A stretch of 19,755 nucleotides of DNA from an uncultured Eubacteriales bacterium (GCA_949001935.1 CARJLX010000010.1:1-19755), one strand, 5' to 3'. Positions 1 through 6,955 are shown, counted from the stretch's first letter. Translations and numbers: made by a program. The notes: a model not told the origin generated them from the sequence alone.

Positions 1-947
1 TCTTCGTCTTTACGAAGTGAAAGTCCATAACTTTCAAGTTTTTGAATAACCTCATCAATAGACTTGATACCAAGATTTTTAACCTTAAGCATATCGCCTC
101 TTGATTTTTTAATAAGGTCTTCAACAGTATTAACACCTGCTCTCTTCAAGCAGTTATATGAACGAACAGAAAGGTCCATTTCTTCAATAGGAAGTTCCAT
201 AAGTTTCACTTGTTTATCTTCTTCGCGTGAAACAAGAATTTCCATATCACTCATTTGAGAACAAAGTTCAACAAAGAGATTTATGTGCTCAACAATAATC
301 TTTCCAGAAAGTGCAACAATTTCTCTTGCAGATGTTGTTCCGTTTGTTTCAACTTCAACTGTGAGCTTGTCGAAATTAACACTTTGACCAACACGAGTAT
401 TTTCTACATTGAAATTTACGCGTTTTACTGGTGAGAAAATGCTGTCCATTGCAATAAAGTCGATGTTGTCAAATTTGAACTTATTTTCAGTGTTTGGAAC
501 ATATCCTCTTCCGTTTCCAATCATAAGGTCCATATCGAAAACTCCACCTTCATCCATAGTTGCAATATGAAGATCTGGATTTAAAATTTCAACATCAGCA
601 TTTGCCTCGAAATCTCTTGCAGTAATTTCTCCAGGAGTATTCTTTCTAATTCTAAGATATGTGACAAAATCTCTATCTTTATTTGCACATCTAACTGCAA
701 GTGATTTAAGATTTAAGATGATGTCTACAACATCTTCAGTCACTCCTCTAACAGTAGAAAACTCATGAGCAACGCCAGCGATTCTAACTGCAATAGGAGC
801 AGAACCTGGAAGAGCAGAGAGAAGAGTTCTTCTCATAGCATTTCCAAGAGTTATTCCATAACCTTTTTCAAGAGGCTCAACAACAAATCTTGCAAATATA
901 CCGTTGTCTGTTTCTTCGCAGGATATTTTTGGTCTTTCCATATTCAT
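1..947 (-). CDS. rpoA: RNA polymerase alpha subunit (3' end cut by window edge)
   Basis: Alpha subunit of RNA polymerase. Its N-terminal domain dimerises and nucleates beta/beta' assembly, and its C-terminal domain binds UP elements and activators. About 315 codons are visible. The family is usually 315-330 aa, so only a few C-terminal residues should be missing. The N-terminal domain shows the GYGITLGNAMRRTLLSALPG segment. The C-terminal helix-hairpin-helix domain has VRSYNCLK with Arg262 and Asn265, matching E. coli R265 and N268, and NLGIKS with the Lys matching K298. The start at 947 has AGGAGGGG seven bases upstream; an in-frame ATG two codons later is less well spaced. It lies 18 nt after rpsD as the last visible gene of the alpha cluster; rplQ would be expected next, outside the window. 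Confidence 0.97.
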   Translation of the reverse strand, partial: MNMERPKISCEETDNGIFARFVVEPLEKGYGITLGNAMRRTLLSALPGSAPIAVRIAGVAHEFSTVRGVTEDVVDIILNLKSLAVRCANKDRDFVTYLRIRKNTPGEITARDFEANADVEILNPDLHIATMDEGGVFDMDLMIGNGRGYVPNTENKFKFDNIDFIAMDSIFSPVKRVNFNVENTRVGQSVNFDKLTVEVETNGTTSAREIVALSGKIIVEHINLFVELCSQMSDMEILVSREEDKQVKLMELPIEEMDLSVRSYNCLKRAGVNTVEDLIKKSRGDMLKVKNLGIKSIDEVIQKLESYGLSLRKDE

Positions 948-965
948 AAATATTCCCCTCCTCAA

Positions 966-1592
966 TTATCTCGAATACAATTCGATAATAAGTTGTTCTT
1001 TGATGTCAGCATCAATATCATCTCTCTTAGGAAGAGCAATAACTTTTCCAGAAAGTGTATTTGAATCAAACTCAAGCCATTTTGGCATAACAACTTTCAT
1101 ACCTTTGATAGATTTGAAAGATTCAAGTTCTTGTTTGTTTTCTTTAACTGCGATAACATCTCCAACTTTAACAAGGAAAGAAGCGATATTTACGCGTTTA
1201 CCATTAACTGTAATATGACCATGATTTACAATTTGACGGCATTGTTTACGGCTTGCACCAATACCCATTCTGTAAACTACATTGTCAAGTCTTCTTTCAA
1301 TAAGAGAAAGCATGTTCTCACCTGTGACACCTTTCATTCTCTCGGCTTCTTCATAGTAATCTCTGCATTGATTCTCAAGAAGACCATACATTCTCTTAAC
1401 TTTTTGTTTTTCACGAAGTTGAGTGCCATATTCAGAGAAAGTCACTCTTCTTCTAGATTGTCCATGTTGTCCAGGAATAACTGGGCGTCTTTCCATGGCA
1501 CATTTTTTAGTAGTGCAACGCTCACCTTTAAGGAAAAGTTTGCACCCTTCGCGTCTGCATTGACGGCAGTCAGGTTCAATTTTTCTTGCCAT
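966..1592 (-). CDS. rpsD: 30S ribosomal protein S4, zinc-binding (C+) form
   Basis: S4 binds the 5' domain of 16S rRNA, nucleates 30S assembly and helps guard decoding accuracy. At 208 aa it has the usual length. The N-terminal cysteines C9, C12, C26 and C31 (plus C17) match the zinc-binding C+ form rather than the cysteine-free form of Bacillus subtilis. The S4 RNA-binding domain lies at about residues 97-160 (RRLDNVVYRMGIGASRKQCRQ and the following beta strands). In many bacteria S4 represses its own alpha operon, so placement between rpsK and rpoA makes autoregulation possible, but I did not find a clear S4 leader site before rpsM. The gene is 15 nt after rpsK and 18 nt before rpoA. Confidence 0.98.
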   Translation of the reverse strand: MARKIEPDCRQCRREGCKLFLKGERCTTKKCAMERRPVIPGQHGQSRRRVTFSEYGTQLREKQKVKRMYGLLENQCRDYYEEAERMKGVTGENMLSLIERRLDNVVYRMGIGASRKQCRQIVNHGHITVNGKRVNIASFLVKVGDVIAVKENKQELESFKSIKGMKVVMPKWLEFDSNTLSGKVIALPKRDDIDADIKEQLIIELYSR

Positions 1593-1607
1593 TATCTTTC
1601 TCCTTTA

Positions 1608-2018
1608 TTAAACTCTTCTTGTTTTAGGAGGTCTGCAACCGTTATGAGCGATTGGAGAAACGTCCTTAATTAATGTTACATCGAGGTCGCAACCTTGAAG
1701 TGAACGGATAGCAAGTTCACGACCGCTTCCAGGACCTTTTACATAAACCTCAACGCTTTGAATACCATGAGCTTTAGCAACTTTTGCAGCATCTTCTACA
1801 CAAGATTGAGCAGCAAAAGGTGTGCTCTTTTTTGAACCTTTAAGTCCAAGTTTACCACTACTGCACCAAGACAAAACATTACCATCACAATCACTGAAAG
1901 AAACTATTGTGTTGTTAAAAGATGTTTTGATGTGTACTTGACCTTGAGAGATGTTTCTAGAAACTCTCTTTTTAGTTTTTGTAGTGCTGTTTGTTTTTTT
2001 AGTAGTTTGTTTAGCCAT
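1608..2018 (-). CDS. rpsK: 30S ribosomal protein S11
   Basis: S11 sits on the platform of the 30S subunit near the E-site mRNA. The 136-aa product has the family core, with VHIKTSFNNTIVSFSDCDGN at the start of the fold, SSGKLGLKGSKKSTPFAAQ in the middle, and the basic tail that includes SPIAHNGCRPPKTRRV. The first ~20 residues are a Lys/Thr-rich extension, which is common in low-GC bacteria. It starts 11 nt after rpsM with a GGAGT-type ribosome binding site and is followed by rpsD after 15 nt. Confidence 0.98.
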   Translation of the reverse strand: MAKQTTKKTNSTTKTKKRVSRNISQGQVHIKTSFNNTIVSFSDCDGNVLSWCSSGKLGLKGSKKSTPFAAQSCVEDAAKVAKAHGIQSVEVYVKGPGSGRELAIRSLQGCDLDVTLIKDVSPIAHNGCRPPKTRRV

Positions 2019-2029
2019 TGTTTAACTCC

Positions 2030-2407
2030 TTACTTACCCTTCTTAGAAGAACCAGCAATAACCTTTTTAGGACCTTTTCTAGTTCTTGCATTATTACGAG
2101 TATTTTGACCTCTAACTGGCAAATTTTTACGGTGACGAACACCTCTGTAACAACCAATTTCGCCAAGTTTTTTGATATCCATGTCGACTTTTTTGCGTAA
2201 TTCACCTTCAACGATAACGTTGTGTTCAATATAATTTCTAAGTTTAGCAACTTGGTCATCAGTCAAATCTTTAACTCTGATGTCAGCACTAACGCCTGTT
2301 GCTTCACAAATTCTATTAGAAGTTTCTCTGCCAATACCATAGATGTAAGTAAGGCCTAACTCTAATCTTTTTTCTCTGGGTAAATCTACACCAGCAATAC
2401 GTGCCAT
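2030..2407 (-). CDS. rpsM: 30S ribosomal protein S13
   Basis: S13 sits in the head of the 30S subunit, contacts the P-site tRNA and forms bridges to the 50S subunit. The 125-aa product begins MARIAGVDLPREKRLELGLT, a near-invariant start. It has the helix-two-turn-helix region (YIYGIGRETSNRICEATGV) and the basic C-terminal tail with RGVRHRKNLPVRGQNTRNNA. The start at 2407 has GGAGGAAA upstream. It is 27 nt after rpmJ, the widest gap in this part of the cluster, and 11 nt before rpsK. Confidence 0.98.
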   Translation of the reverse strand: MARIAGVDLPREKRLELGLTYIYGIGRETSNRICEATGVSADIRVKDLTDDQVAKLRNYIEHNVIVEGELRKKVDMDIKKLGEIGCYRGVRHRKNLPVRGQNTRNNARTRKGPKKVIAGSSKKGK

Positions 2408-2434
2408 TTAATTTTCCTCCACTTTTAATTTTTA

Positions 2435-2551
2435 TTAGCCTTGTGTTTGTTTGTGCTTAGCACTCTTAGAACAGATAACCATAACCTTGCCATCTCTCTT
2501 GATAACTCTGCACTTGTCACACATAGGTTTTACAGATGCTCTAACTTTCAT
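2435..2551 (-). CDS. rpmJ: 50S ribosomal protein L36, zinc-binding
   Basis: A 38-aa reading frame that begins MKVRASVKPMCDKCRVIKRD and ends HKQTQG. This is the full usual length of L36, a small zinc-ribbon protein of the 50S subunit that stabilises 23S rRNA folding. The zinc ligands C11, C14, C27 and H33 are all present, so this is the C+ version. The start follows AGGAGCC at an appropriate distance. The gene lies 13 nt after infA and 27 nt before rpsM, its standard place in the alpha cluster of Firmicutes. Confidence 0.97.
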   Translation of the reverse strand: MKVRASVKPMCDKCRVIKRDGKVMVICSKSAKHKQTQG

Positions 2552-2564
2552 TTTGGCTCCTTTT

Positions 2565-2786
2565 TTAACCCTTATCTCTCCAAGTAATTCTTCCTTTTGA
2601 AAGATCATAAGGGCTCATTTCGACTTTGACTTTATCTCCTTCTAAAACTTTGATATAATGTTGTCTAAGTTTTCCTGAGATATAAGTTGTAATAACATGC
2701 CCATTGCTAAGACGAACTCTAAATGTAGTGTTAGGCAAAACCTCTTCAACTACACCCTCAAATTCAATTACATCTTCCTTTGACAT
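2565..2786 (-). CDS. infA: Translation initiation factor IF-1
   Basis: IF-1 binds the ribosomal A site during initiation and helps IF-2 and IF-3. I start it at 2786 (MSKEDVIEFEG, 73 aa), because AGGAG lies five bases upstream and because this is the conserved family start. An in-frame GTG at 2792 overlaps that ribosome binding site, so it is unlikely to be used. The product is one S1-type OB fold with FRVRLSNGHVITTYISGKLR and SPYDLSKGRITWR, both typical. Its start overlaps the end of the KOW-domain gene by 23 nt, so its ribosome binding site lies inside that coding sequence and the two are probably translationally coupled. Confidence 0.97.
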   Translation of the reverse strand: MSKEDVIEFEGVVEEVLPNTTFRVRLSNGHVITTYISGKLRQHYIKVLEGDKVKVEMSPYDLSKGRITWRDKG

Positions 2787-3039
2787 AGGCACTCCTTTTA
2801 TTTTTTAAGTATTTTCTTAATTTTGCATTAACTCGCTCATTGCTATCTAGCACCTCGCTTTCAGTTAATCCGTTGAGTTCAAATATTTTTACATGCTTTA
2901 AACTCTTCTTTTTTGGCCTAAAAGCTGAGAGCCTTTTGCCATCTGCCAAATAGACATACTTTTGGTCTGATTTGACAACTATATATAATCCACCTTTTTC
3001 TTTTCCTGCCGTTGCAAGAACAACACTTCCTAGTTTCAT
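2764..3039 (-). CDS. KOW-domain RNA-binding protein (L14e-like)
   Basis: A 91-aa protein with an N-terminal KOW/SH3-like barrel (MKLGSVVLATAGKEKGGLYI, then a strand pair to about residue 40) and a basic C-terminal half rich in Lys and Arg. Small KOW proteins annotated as ribosomal protein L14E-like are found between map and infA in many Clostridia, and this fits in position and size. Binding to RNA or ribosomes is inferred from the fold; the exact role is not established. AGGTGAAAG precedes the start at 3039. The last 23 nt overlap infA, and its final residues (VKGRCN) are read from infA's upstream region, which ties the two genes together. Confidence 0.85.
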   Translation of the reverse strand: MKLGSVVLATAGKEKGGLYIVVKSDQKYVYLADGKRLSAFRPKKKSLKHVKIFELNGLTESEVLDSNERVNAKLRKYLKNKRSAYVKGRCN

Positions 3040-3049
3040 CTTTCACCTC

Positions 3050-3793
3050 TTATAGCGTTAATATCTCAACGCCATCTTTAGTAATCAAAACTGTGTTTTC
3101 ATAATGGGCAGATGGAAGCCCGTCACGCGTAATAATCCCCCATCCATCTTCGATTAACCAAATTTCCTTTCTTCCCATATTTACCATAGGCTCAATAGCA
3201 AGACAGGTGTTTTCGATAATCATTGGACCATCGGTCACCTTGCCATAGTTTGGAACATTTGGAGGCTCATGCATATCTTTACCGATACCATGTCCAACAA
3301 GTTCACGAACTACTGAATAACCATTTTTCTCAACATAAGCTTGAATTGCGTGAGACATTTCACCTAAACGATGACCAACCTTAAGGTTTTTGATCCCCTC
3401 AAAGAAAGATTCTCTCGTCACATCAATTAATCTTTGTTTTTCAGGACTGATTTCCCCAACAGGAAAAGTGCGTGCAGCATCACCATTATAACCTTTGTAT
3501 AAAACACCAAGGTCGATGCTGATAATGTCTCCCTCTTTCAATATCACATCCGCAGATGGAATACCATGAACTACCACATCATTAGGCGAAGCACAGATTG
3601 AACCTGGAAAGCCTTCGTAGCCTAAAAAAGAAGGAGTACCACCACTATCTATTATAAACTTTTTTACAGATTTGTCAAGTTCTAAAGTAGAAATACCAGG
3701 CTTAATAAGAGTTTCAACATATTTTAATGCATTACCCGTCATTTCGCCAGCCTTTCTCATTAAAACTATTTCAGCGGGATTAAACTTTCTCAA
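3050..3793 (-). CDS. map: Type I methionine aminopeptidase
   Basis: Removes the N-terminal methionine from new proteins after deformylation. The 247-aa product has the complete dinuclear metal site of the pita-bread fold: D94 (SIDLG), D105 (NGDAARTF), H168 (GHGIG), E201 (IEPMV) and E232 (HYENT). The catalytic His residues H76 (VVVHGIPS) and H175 (MHEPPNVPN) are also present. There is no N-terminal SH3/zinc extension, so this is the short bacterial class. The start lies 1 nt after the adk stop, which implies coupled translation. The gene is 10 nt before the KOW-domain gene. The secY-adk-map order is common in Firmicutes. Confidence 0.97.
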   Translation of the reverse strand: MRKFNPAEIVLMRKAGEMTGNALKYVETLIKPGISTLELDKSVKKFIIDSGGTPSFLGYEGFPGSICASPNDVVVHGIPSADVILKEGDIISIDLGVLYKGYNGDAARTFPVGEISPEKQRLIDVTRESFFEGIKNLKVGHRLGEMSHAIQAYVEKNGYSVVRELVGHGIGKDMHEPPNVPNYGKVTDGPMIIENTCLAIEPMVNMGRKEIWLIEDGWGIITRDGLPSAHYENTVLITKDGVEILTL

Positions 3794-3794
3794 T

Positions 3795-4421
3795 TTAATC
3801 CTCCAAATTCGATAAAAAAGTTTTCACAGGTGCGTAAGTTTCTTCAGGTGTTCCCTTAGAAGAAACCTTGAACAACCTATCACTGTAGAAGTTTATGAGT
3901 GGTGCAGTATTCTTTTCATAAACTTCCAGACGATTTTTAACTGTTTCCAACTTATCGTCATCGCGTTGGTAAAGTGGCGTACCACATTTGCGACATTTTC
4001 CAGTATAACCTTCATACTCACTATTGTCAATGTCGCCACAACTAGGGCAAACACGACGAGAAACCAATCTCTTGATAATCTCTTCAAAAGCAAGGTCAAC
4101 AAGGATAACACTGTCAATTTCACAAAGTGATTTGAGAGCCTCTGCTTGAGGAACTGTTCTAGGAAATCCATCAAGGATAAAACCATTCTTGCAATCGTCT
4201 TTTGAAATGCGAGCTTTCAAAATCTCAATAGTCACTTCGTCAGGAACTAGCTTTCCGCTATCCATGTAACTTTTAAGTTTAAGTCCAAGCTCACTACCTT
4301 CACTTGCAAATTGCCTAAACATATCACCAGTTGAAATTTGAGGAATCTCAAAATCCTTAGTGATTTTTTTAGCTAAAGTACCTTTGCCACTGCCAGGTGC
4401 TCCAAGAAGAATTAATTTCAT
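3795..4421 (-). CDS. adk: Adenylate kinase with a zinc-type LID
   Basis: Converts ATP and AMP to two ADP and sets the cell's adenylate balance. The 208-aa product has the P-loop GAPGSGKGT (7-15), the AMP-binding region STGDMFR (30-36), the DGFPRTVPQAEAL segment (84-96) and the LID domain with zinc ligands C125, C128, C143 and C146, followed by QRDDD (152-156). The LID is slightly short: 14 residues separate the two CxxC pairs, where Gram-positive enzymes usually have about 16, and the usual Tyr-His-x-x-Phe segment is not recognisable. The start at 4421 has GGGAG upstream. It stands 152 nt from the preceding small gene and 1 nt before map. Confidence 0.97.
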   Translation of the reverse strand: MKLILLGAPGSGKGTLAKKITKDFEIPQISTGDMFRQFASEGSELGLKLKSYMDSGKLVPDEVTIEILKARISKDDCKNGFILDGFPRTVPQAEALKSLCEIDSVILVDLAFEEIIKRLVSRRVCPSCGDIDNSEYEGYTGKCRKCGTPLYQRDDDKLETVKNRLEVYEKNTAPLINFYSDRLFKVSSKGTPEETYAPVKTFLSNLED

Positions 4422-4447
4422 ATAAACTCCCTTTGAATGACTTATTT

Positions 4448-4470
4448 AAAAACCCTCACTCAAGGTTTTT
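4448..4470 (-). terminator. Weak terminator-like hairpin before adk
   Basis: On the minus strand AAAAACC pairs with GGTTTTT across a 9-nt loop, so the T-run is part of the stem. It lies 27 nt upstream of adk and downstream of the small gene at 4574-4780. It may weaken or pause transcription into adk. The stem is short and A-T rich, so full termination is doubtful. Confidence 0.3.
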
Positions 4471-4524
4471 CGAAACAGCAACTCCTCATGTTTAACGACT
4501 TGAAGAAAAGTCACACTCTATTAG

Positions 4525-4563
4525 TAATGCTAAGCAAAAGATTTTCGCCTTTGCTTAGCATAA
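4525..4563 (-). repeat. Strong hairpin between the small gene and adk
   Basis: A perfect 12-bp inverted repeat (ATGCTAAGCAAA at 4527-4538 with its complement at 4550-4561). On the minus strand the helix extends by one G-U and one G-C pair to 14 bp with the 7-nt loop CGAAAAU. The G-U pair would be an A-C mismatch on the plus strand, so the structure fits operon-sense RNA. There is no T-run after it, so it is not a standard terminator. It may be an RNA processing or 3'-end stabilising element, or a dispersed genomic repeat; I cannot tell which. Confidence 0.6.
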
Positions 4564-4573
4564 GAGTTAAATT

Positions 4574-4780
4574 TTATTTTTGTTCAACATCATGCCAGCA
4601 ATCTACAATAAATTTTGAGTTTACTTTTTCGCTTCTTCTCACTGCCTTCATGTCAACTTCTCCACCACTATGATCAACAAACAATTTTTGAACAGTTCCG
4701 CGTGGAGCCATGCCCAATGCTTCCCTATTTTTAAGTGCTTCGATAACTTCATCAGCATTGTTAAGTTTAATTTCACTCAT
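4574..4780 (-). CDS. Unrecognised 68-aa protein between secY and adk
   Basis: I do not recognise this protein. It encodes 68 aa: an acidic N-terminal helix-like stretch (NADEVIEALKNREAL, 8-22), a central part with APRGTVQKLFVDHSGGEVD, a short basic patch KAVRRSEK (45-52) and a C-terminal FIVDCWHDVEQK. It has no signal peptide, membrane segment or zinc motif. It is likely real: GAGGTG lies five bases before the ATG, codon use resembles the neighbouring genes, and it is in operon orientation. It lies 208 nt after secY and 152 nt before adk, with folded RNA elements on both sides, unlike every other gene here. Separate control of this gene is an inference. Confidence 0.7.
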   Translation of the reverse strand: MSEIKLNNADEVIEALKNREALGMAPRGTVQKLFVDHSGGEVDMKAVRRSEKVNSKFIVDCWHDVEQK

Positions 4781-4784
4781 AATT

Positions 4785-4987
4785 CACCTCAAATCATATA
4801 TTTCGCAAACAAATTTTTGTAGTGAAAGGACTTGTCCGCTCTCAAAAATTTGGTTGCCACCTCTCTCGCAAAAAAATGTCCAGCGGAATTTTTCAAGAGG
4901 CGGAAAAGGGTTCGTGGGGGAAACGGATTTTAGCGGTTAGGCTTACAAGTAAGCCGTGCCCGCGTCAAAATCATAGTTGCCTCCACG
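4785..4987 (-). ncRNA. Predicted structured RNA upstream of the 68-aa gene
   Basis: On the minus strand this gap folds into three helices. (1) A rod at 4913-4987: an outer CGTGG/CCACG closure (4913-4917 with 4983-4987), GATTTT/AAAATC, GCGG/CCGC, and GGCTTA/TAAGCC capped by a CUUG loop. (2) A hairpin closed by CCGCCTCT with AGAGGTGG (4896-4903 with 4857-4864), topped by AAAAAT/ATTTTT and the 10-nt loop TCCGCTGGAC. (3) A 10-bp stem CAAATTTTTG/CAAAAATTTG (4843-4852 with 4810-4819) with a 23-nt loop containing AGCGGA. The second and third loops share a perfect 6-nt complement (4882-4887 with 4835-4840), which could make a loop-loop contact. Helix 2 includes a G-U pair found only on the minus strand. 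I do not recognise the class; a cis-regulator of the next gene is the main guess. Confidence 0.55.
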
Positions 4988-4988
4988 C

Positions 4989-6287
4989 TTAGTCAAGAAA
5001 ACCCTTGTAATTACGCATTAACATTTGTGCTTCAAGTTGCTTGTCAAGTTCAAGGGCAACTGAAACCACAATCATAAGACCAGTTGCACTGAATGCATTG
5101 ATAAGTGTTGCAGCACCTGCATATTCACCAATTGCCCAGAAAGCCAAAGATGGAATTAAGGCAATAAATGCAAGGAATATTGCACCAAATAGAGTGATTC
5201 TATTTGAAATCTTTCTCAAATAGTCGCTTGTTGGTTTACCCGGACGAATACCTGGAATAAATCCACCTTGTTGTTGAATTCTTTTTGAAACATCATCGGC
5301 ATTGAATGAAATTTGTGCATAGAAGAATGCAAATGCCAAGATGAGAAGTGAAGAAACTACAATATATGGCCAAGTACCAGCACCTAAATATCTTGAATAC
5401 CAAGCATAAGCCGAAGACTCAGGCCAGAAAGATAAGATAAGTTGAGGTAATGTTATAAGTGCTGAAGCAAATATGATTGGCATAACACCAGATCCGTTTA
5501 CACGAATAGGAATATATGTGCTTTGTCCACCATACATTTTTCTTCCCTTAATTTGTTTTGCATATTGAACAGAAACTCTGCGTTCTCCTCCATCAACAAA
5601 AACAATGAAAGCAAAGATAGCAACAACAGCAACTAGGAAAAGAACAATAACCCAAAGGTAAGTTATATTTTGAATTGTTTGTTGAATTGCAGATCCAAAT
5701 GCAGAAGAAGCGGATGAGAGAATACCTACAAAAATAAGTAAGCTCATACCATTTCCAACGCCAAGGTCTGTGATTCTTTCACCAATCCAAACTGTGAACA
5801 TACCACCAGCAACAAGGATTAAAACAACCCCCATTCCAACTAGCCAAGCAGGAAGCACCTTTGTAAGGTTAGCGTCAATTGAGCCAGAATAACCAACCAC
5901 TATACCAACTGCTTGAGCAATAGCCAAAACTAATGCAGCAATACGAGTATAAAAATTGATTTTTCTTCTTCCATCTTCACCACTCTTAGCCAAATTTTCA
6001 AGAGCAGGAATAGCCACAGTTAAAAGTTGAATAATAATAGATGCAGTAATATAAGGCGAAACACCTAACGCAAGAACAGAGCAGTTAGACAATGCTCCAC
6101 CACTTACCAAGTTCATAAGTGAGAAGAAATTGAATCCTTGTTCCATTCCAGCATTGATGCTGTCAACATTAAAACCAACTGCAGGAATCCAGCACCCAAG
6201 GCGATAGATTAGCAAAAGTAATAAAGTTAACAGTATTTTTTTTCTTACATCTTTGATTTTAAAAGCGTTCGCTATTGTCTTAAACAT
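4989..6287 (-). CDS. secY: Protein translocase subunit SecY
   Basis: SecY is the channel of the SecYEG translocon in the cytoplasmic membrane; it exports unfolded proteins and inserts membrane proteins. The 432-aa product has the expected ten hydrophobic segments, beginning with ILLTLLLLLIYRLGCWIPAV (19-38). The plug region follows (NFFSLMNLVSGGALSNCSVLALGVSPYI). The long cytoplasmic loop that contacts SecA and the ribosome includes FNADDVSKRIQQQGGFIPGI and RPGKPT. The C-terminus (LMRNYKGFLD) is typical. The start at 6287 is 4 nt after the rplO stop, and its AGGAG ribosome binding site is formed by the last codons of rplO. It is followed by an unusual 208-nt gap. Confidence 0.98.
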   Translation of the reverse strand: MFKTIANAFKIKDVRKKILLTLLLLLIYRLGCWIPAVGFNVDSINAGMEQGFNFFSLMNLVSGGALSNCSVLALGVSPYITASIIIQLLTVAIPALENLAKSGEDGRRKINFYTRIAALVLAIAQAVGIVVGYSGSIDANLTKVLPAWLVGMGVVLILVAGGMFTVWIGERITDLGVGNGMSLLIFVGILSSASSAFGSAIQQTIQNITYLWVIVLFLVAVVAIFAFIVFVDGGERRVSVQYAKQIKGRKMYGGQSTYIPIRVNGSGVMPIIFASALITLPQLILSFWPESSAYAWYSRYLGAGTWPYIVVSSLLILAFAFFYAQISFNADDVSKRIQQQGGFIPGIRPGKPTSDYLRKISNRITLFGAIFLAFIALIPSLAFWAIGEYAGAATLINAFSATGLMIVVSVALELDKQLEAQMLMRNYKGFLD

Positions 6288-6291
6288 TGAC

Positions 6292-6738
6292 TTACTCCTC
6301 TATAATTTTTCCACCAACTTTTTCTATCTTCTCTTTTGCAGTTTTAGTGAATTTTTTAGCCTTAATAGTAAGAGGCTTTGTAAGTTCTCCATCACCAAGG
6401 ATTTTTAAACCATAAGGAGCACGCTTACCGATAAATCTTTGTTCATACAAAGTTTCCATATCAATTGTTGAATTAGCCTCAAAATATTCAAGTTCTCCAA
6501 CATTGATACAAGCATAACCTTTACGGAAATTGTAGTTGTTAAATCCTCTAATAGGGATTTTTCTAATAAGAGGAATATTACCGCCTTCGAAGCCAGGGCG
6601 AACACCGCCTCCACTTCTAGCGTTTTGACCCTTGTGACCTTTACCACTAGTCTTGCCAATTCCACTTCCAATGCCGCGGCCAACTCTTACTGATTTAGTA
6701 GTTGCACCTTGAGCAGGTTTCATATTTTCAAGTTTCAT
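6292..6738 (-). CDS. rplO: 50S ribosomal protein L15
   Basis: L15 is a late-assembly protein of the 50S subunit that binds 23S rRNA. The 148-aa product has the Gly-rich, basic N-terminal region (VGRGIGSGIGKTSGKGHKGQ, about residues 18-37) and the RSGGGVRPGFEGGNIPLIRK segment that threads into rRNA, followed by the globular C-terminal domain ending GGKIIEE. Its last two Glu codons and stop provide the ribosome binding site of secY 4 nt downstream, so the genes are probably translationally coupled. It is 9 nt after rpmD. Confidence 0.98.
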   Translation of the reverse strand: MKLENMKPAQGATTKSVRVGRGIGSGIGKTSGKGHKGQNARSGGGVRPGFEGGNIPLIRKIPIRGFNNYNFRKGYACINVGELEYFEANSTIDMETLYEQRFIGKRAPYGLKILGDGELTKPLTIKAKKFTKTAKEKIEKVGGKIIEE

Positions 6739-6747
6739 TGTATCCTC

Positions 6748-6945
6748 CTACTTAACCTCTTCCACAACAACTAAGTGCTTAACATGGAATAAACTTCCAC
6801 GAATAGACTCGTTGTCTGGAAGGAGTTTTGATTGACCGAGTTTTTTAAGACCAAGGGCTTCAATGATAAGAGATTGTTTTTTATTGTAGCCTATTGTACT
6901 TTTAACCCAAGTAACTTTAAGCATTTTTTGTTTTTTCTCTGCCAT
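6748..6945 (-). CDS. rpmD: 50S ribosomal protein L30
   Basis: L30 is a small protein of the 50S subunit. The 65-aa product has the family core, with LKVTWVKSTIGYNKKQSLII (9-28) and ALGLKKLGQSKLLPDNESIR, and a C-terminal strand HVKHLVVVEEVK. It has about five more residues at the N-terminus (MAEKKQK) than the shortest family members. It lies between rpsE (10 nt gap) and rplO (9 nt gap) with an AGGAGG ribosome binding site. This is the universal spc order. Confidence 0.97.
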   Translation of the reverse strand: MAEKKQKMLKVTWVKSTIGYNKKQSLIIEALGLKKLGQSKLLPDNESIRGSLFHVKHLVVVEEVK

Positions 6946-6955
6946 AATGCCCTCC

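Noticed and set aside
1131..1673. A 180-codon plus-strand frame opposite rpsD
   Set aside because: It is a shadow of rpsD and the rpsK end; no ribosome binding site, and its protein resembles nothing.
2787..2792. GTG start two codons upstream of infA
   Set aside because: It overlaps the AGGAG that serves the ATG at 2786.
4857..4870. A segment AGAGGTGGCAACC that resembles the T-box antiterminator motif
   Set aside because: There is no room for a T-box stem I with a specifier codon between secY and this site, no U-rich terminator follows, and the GTGG part pairs in a hairpin.
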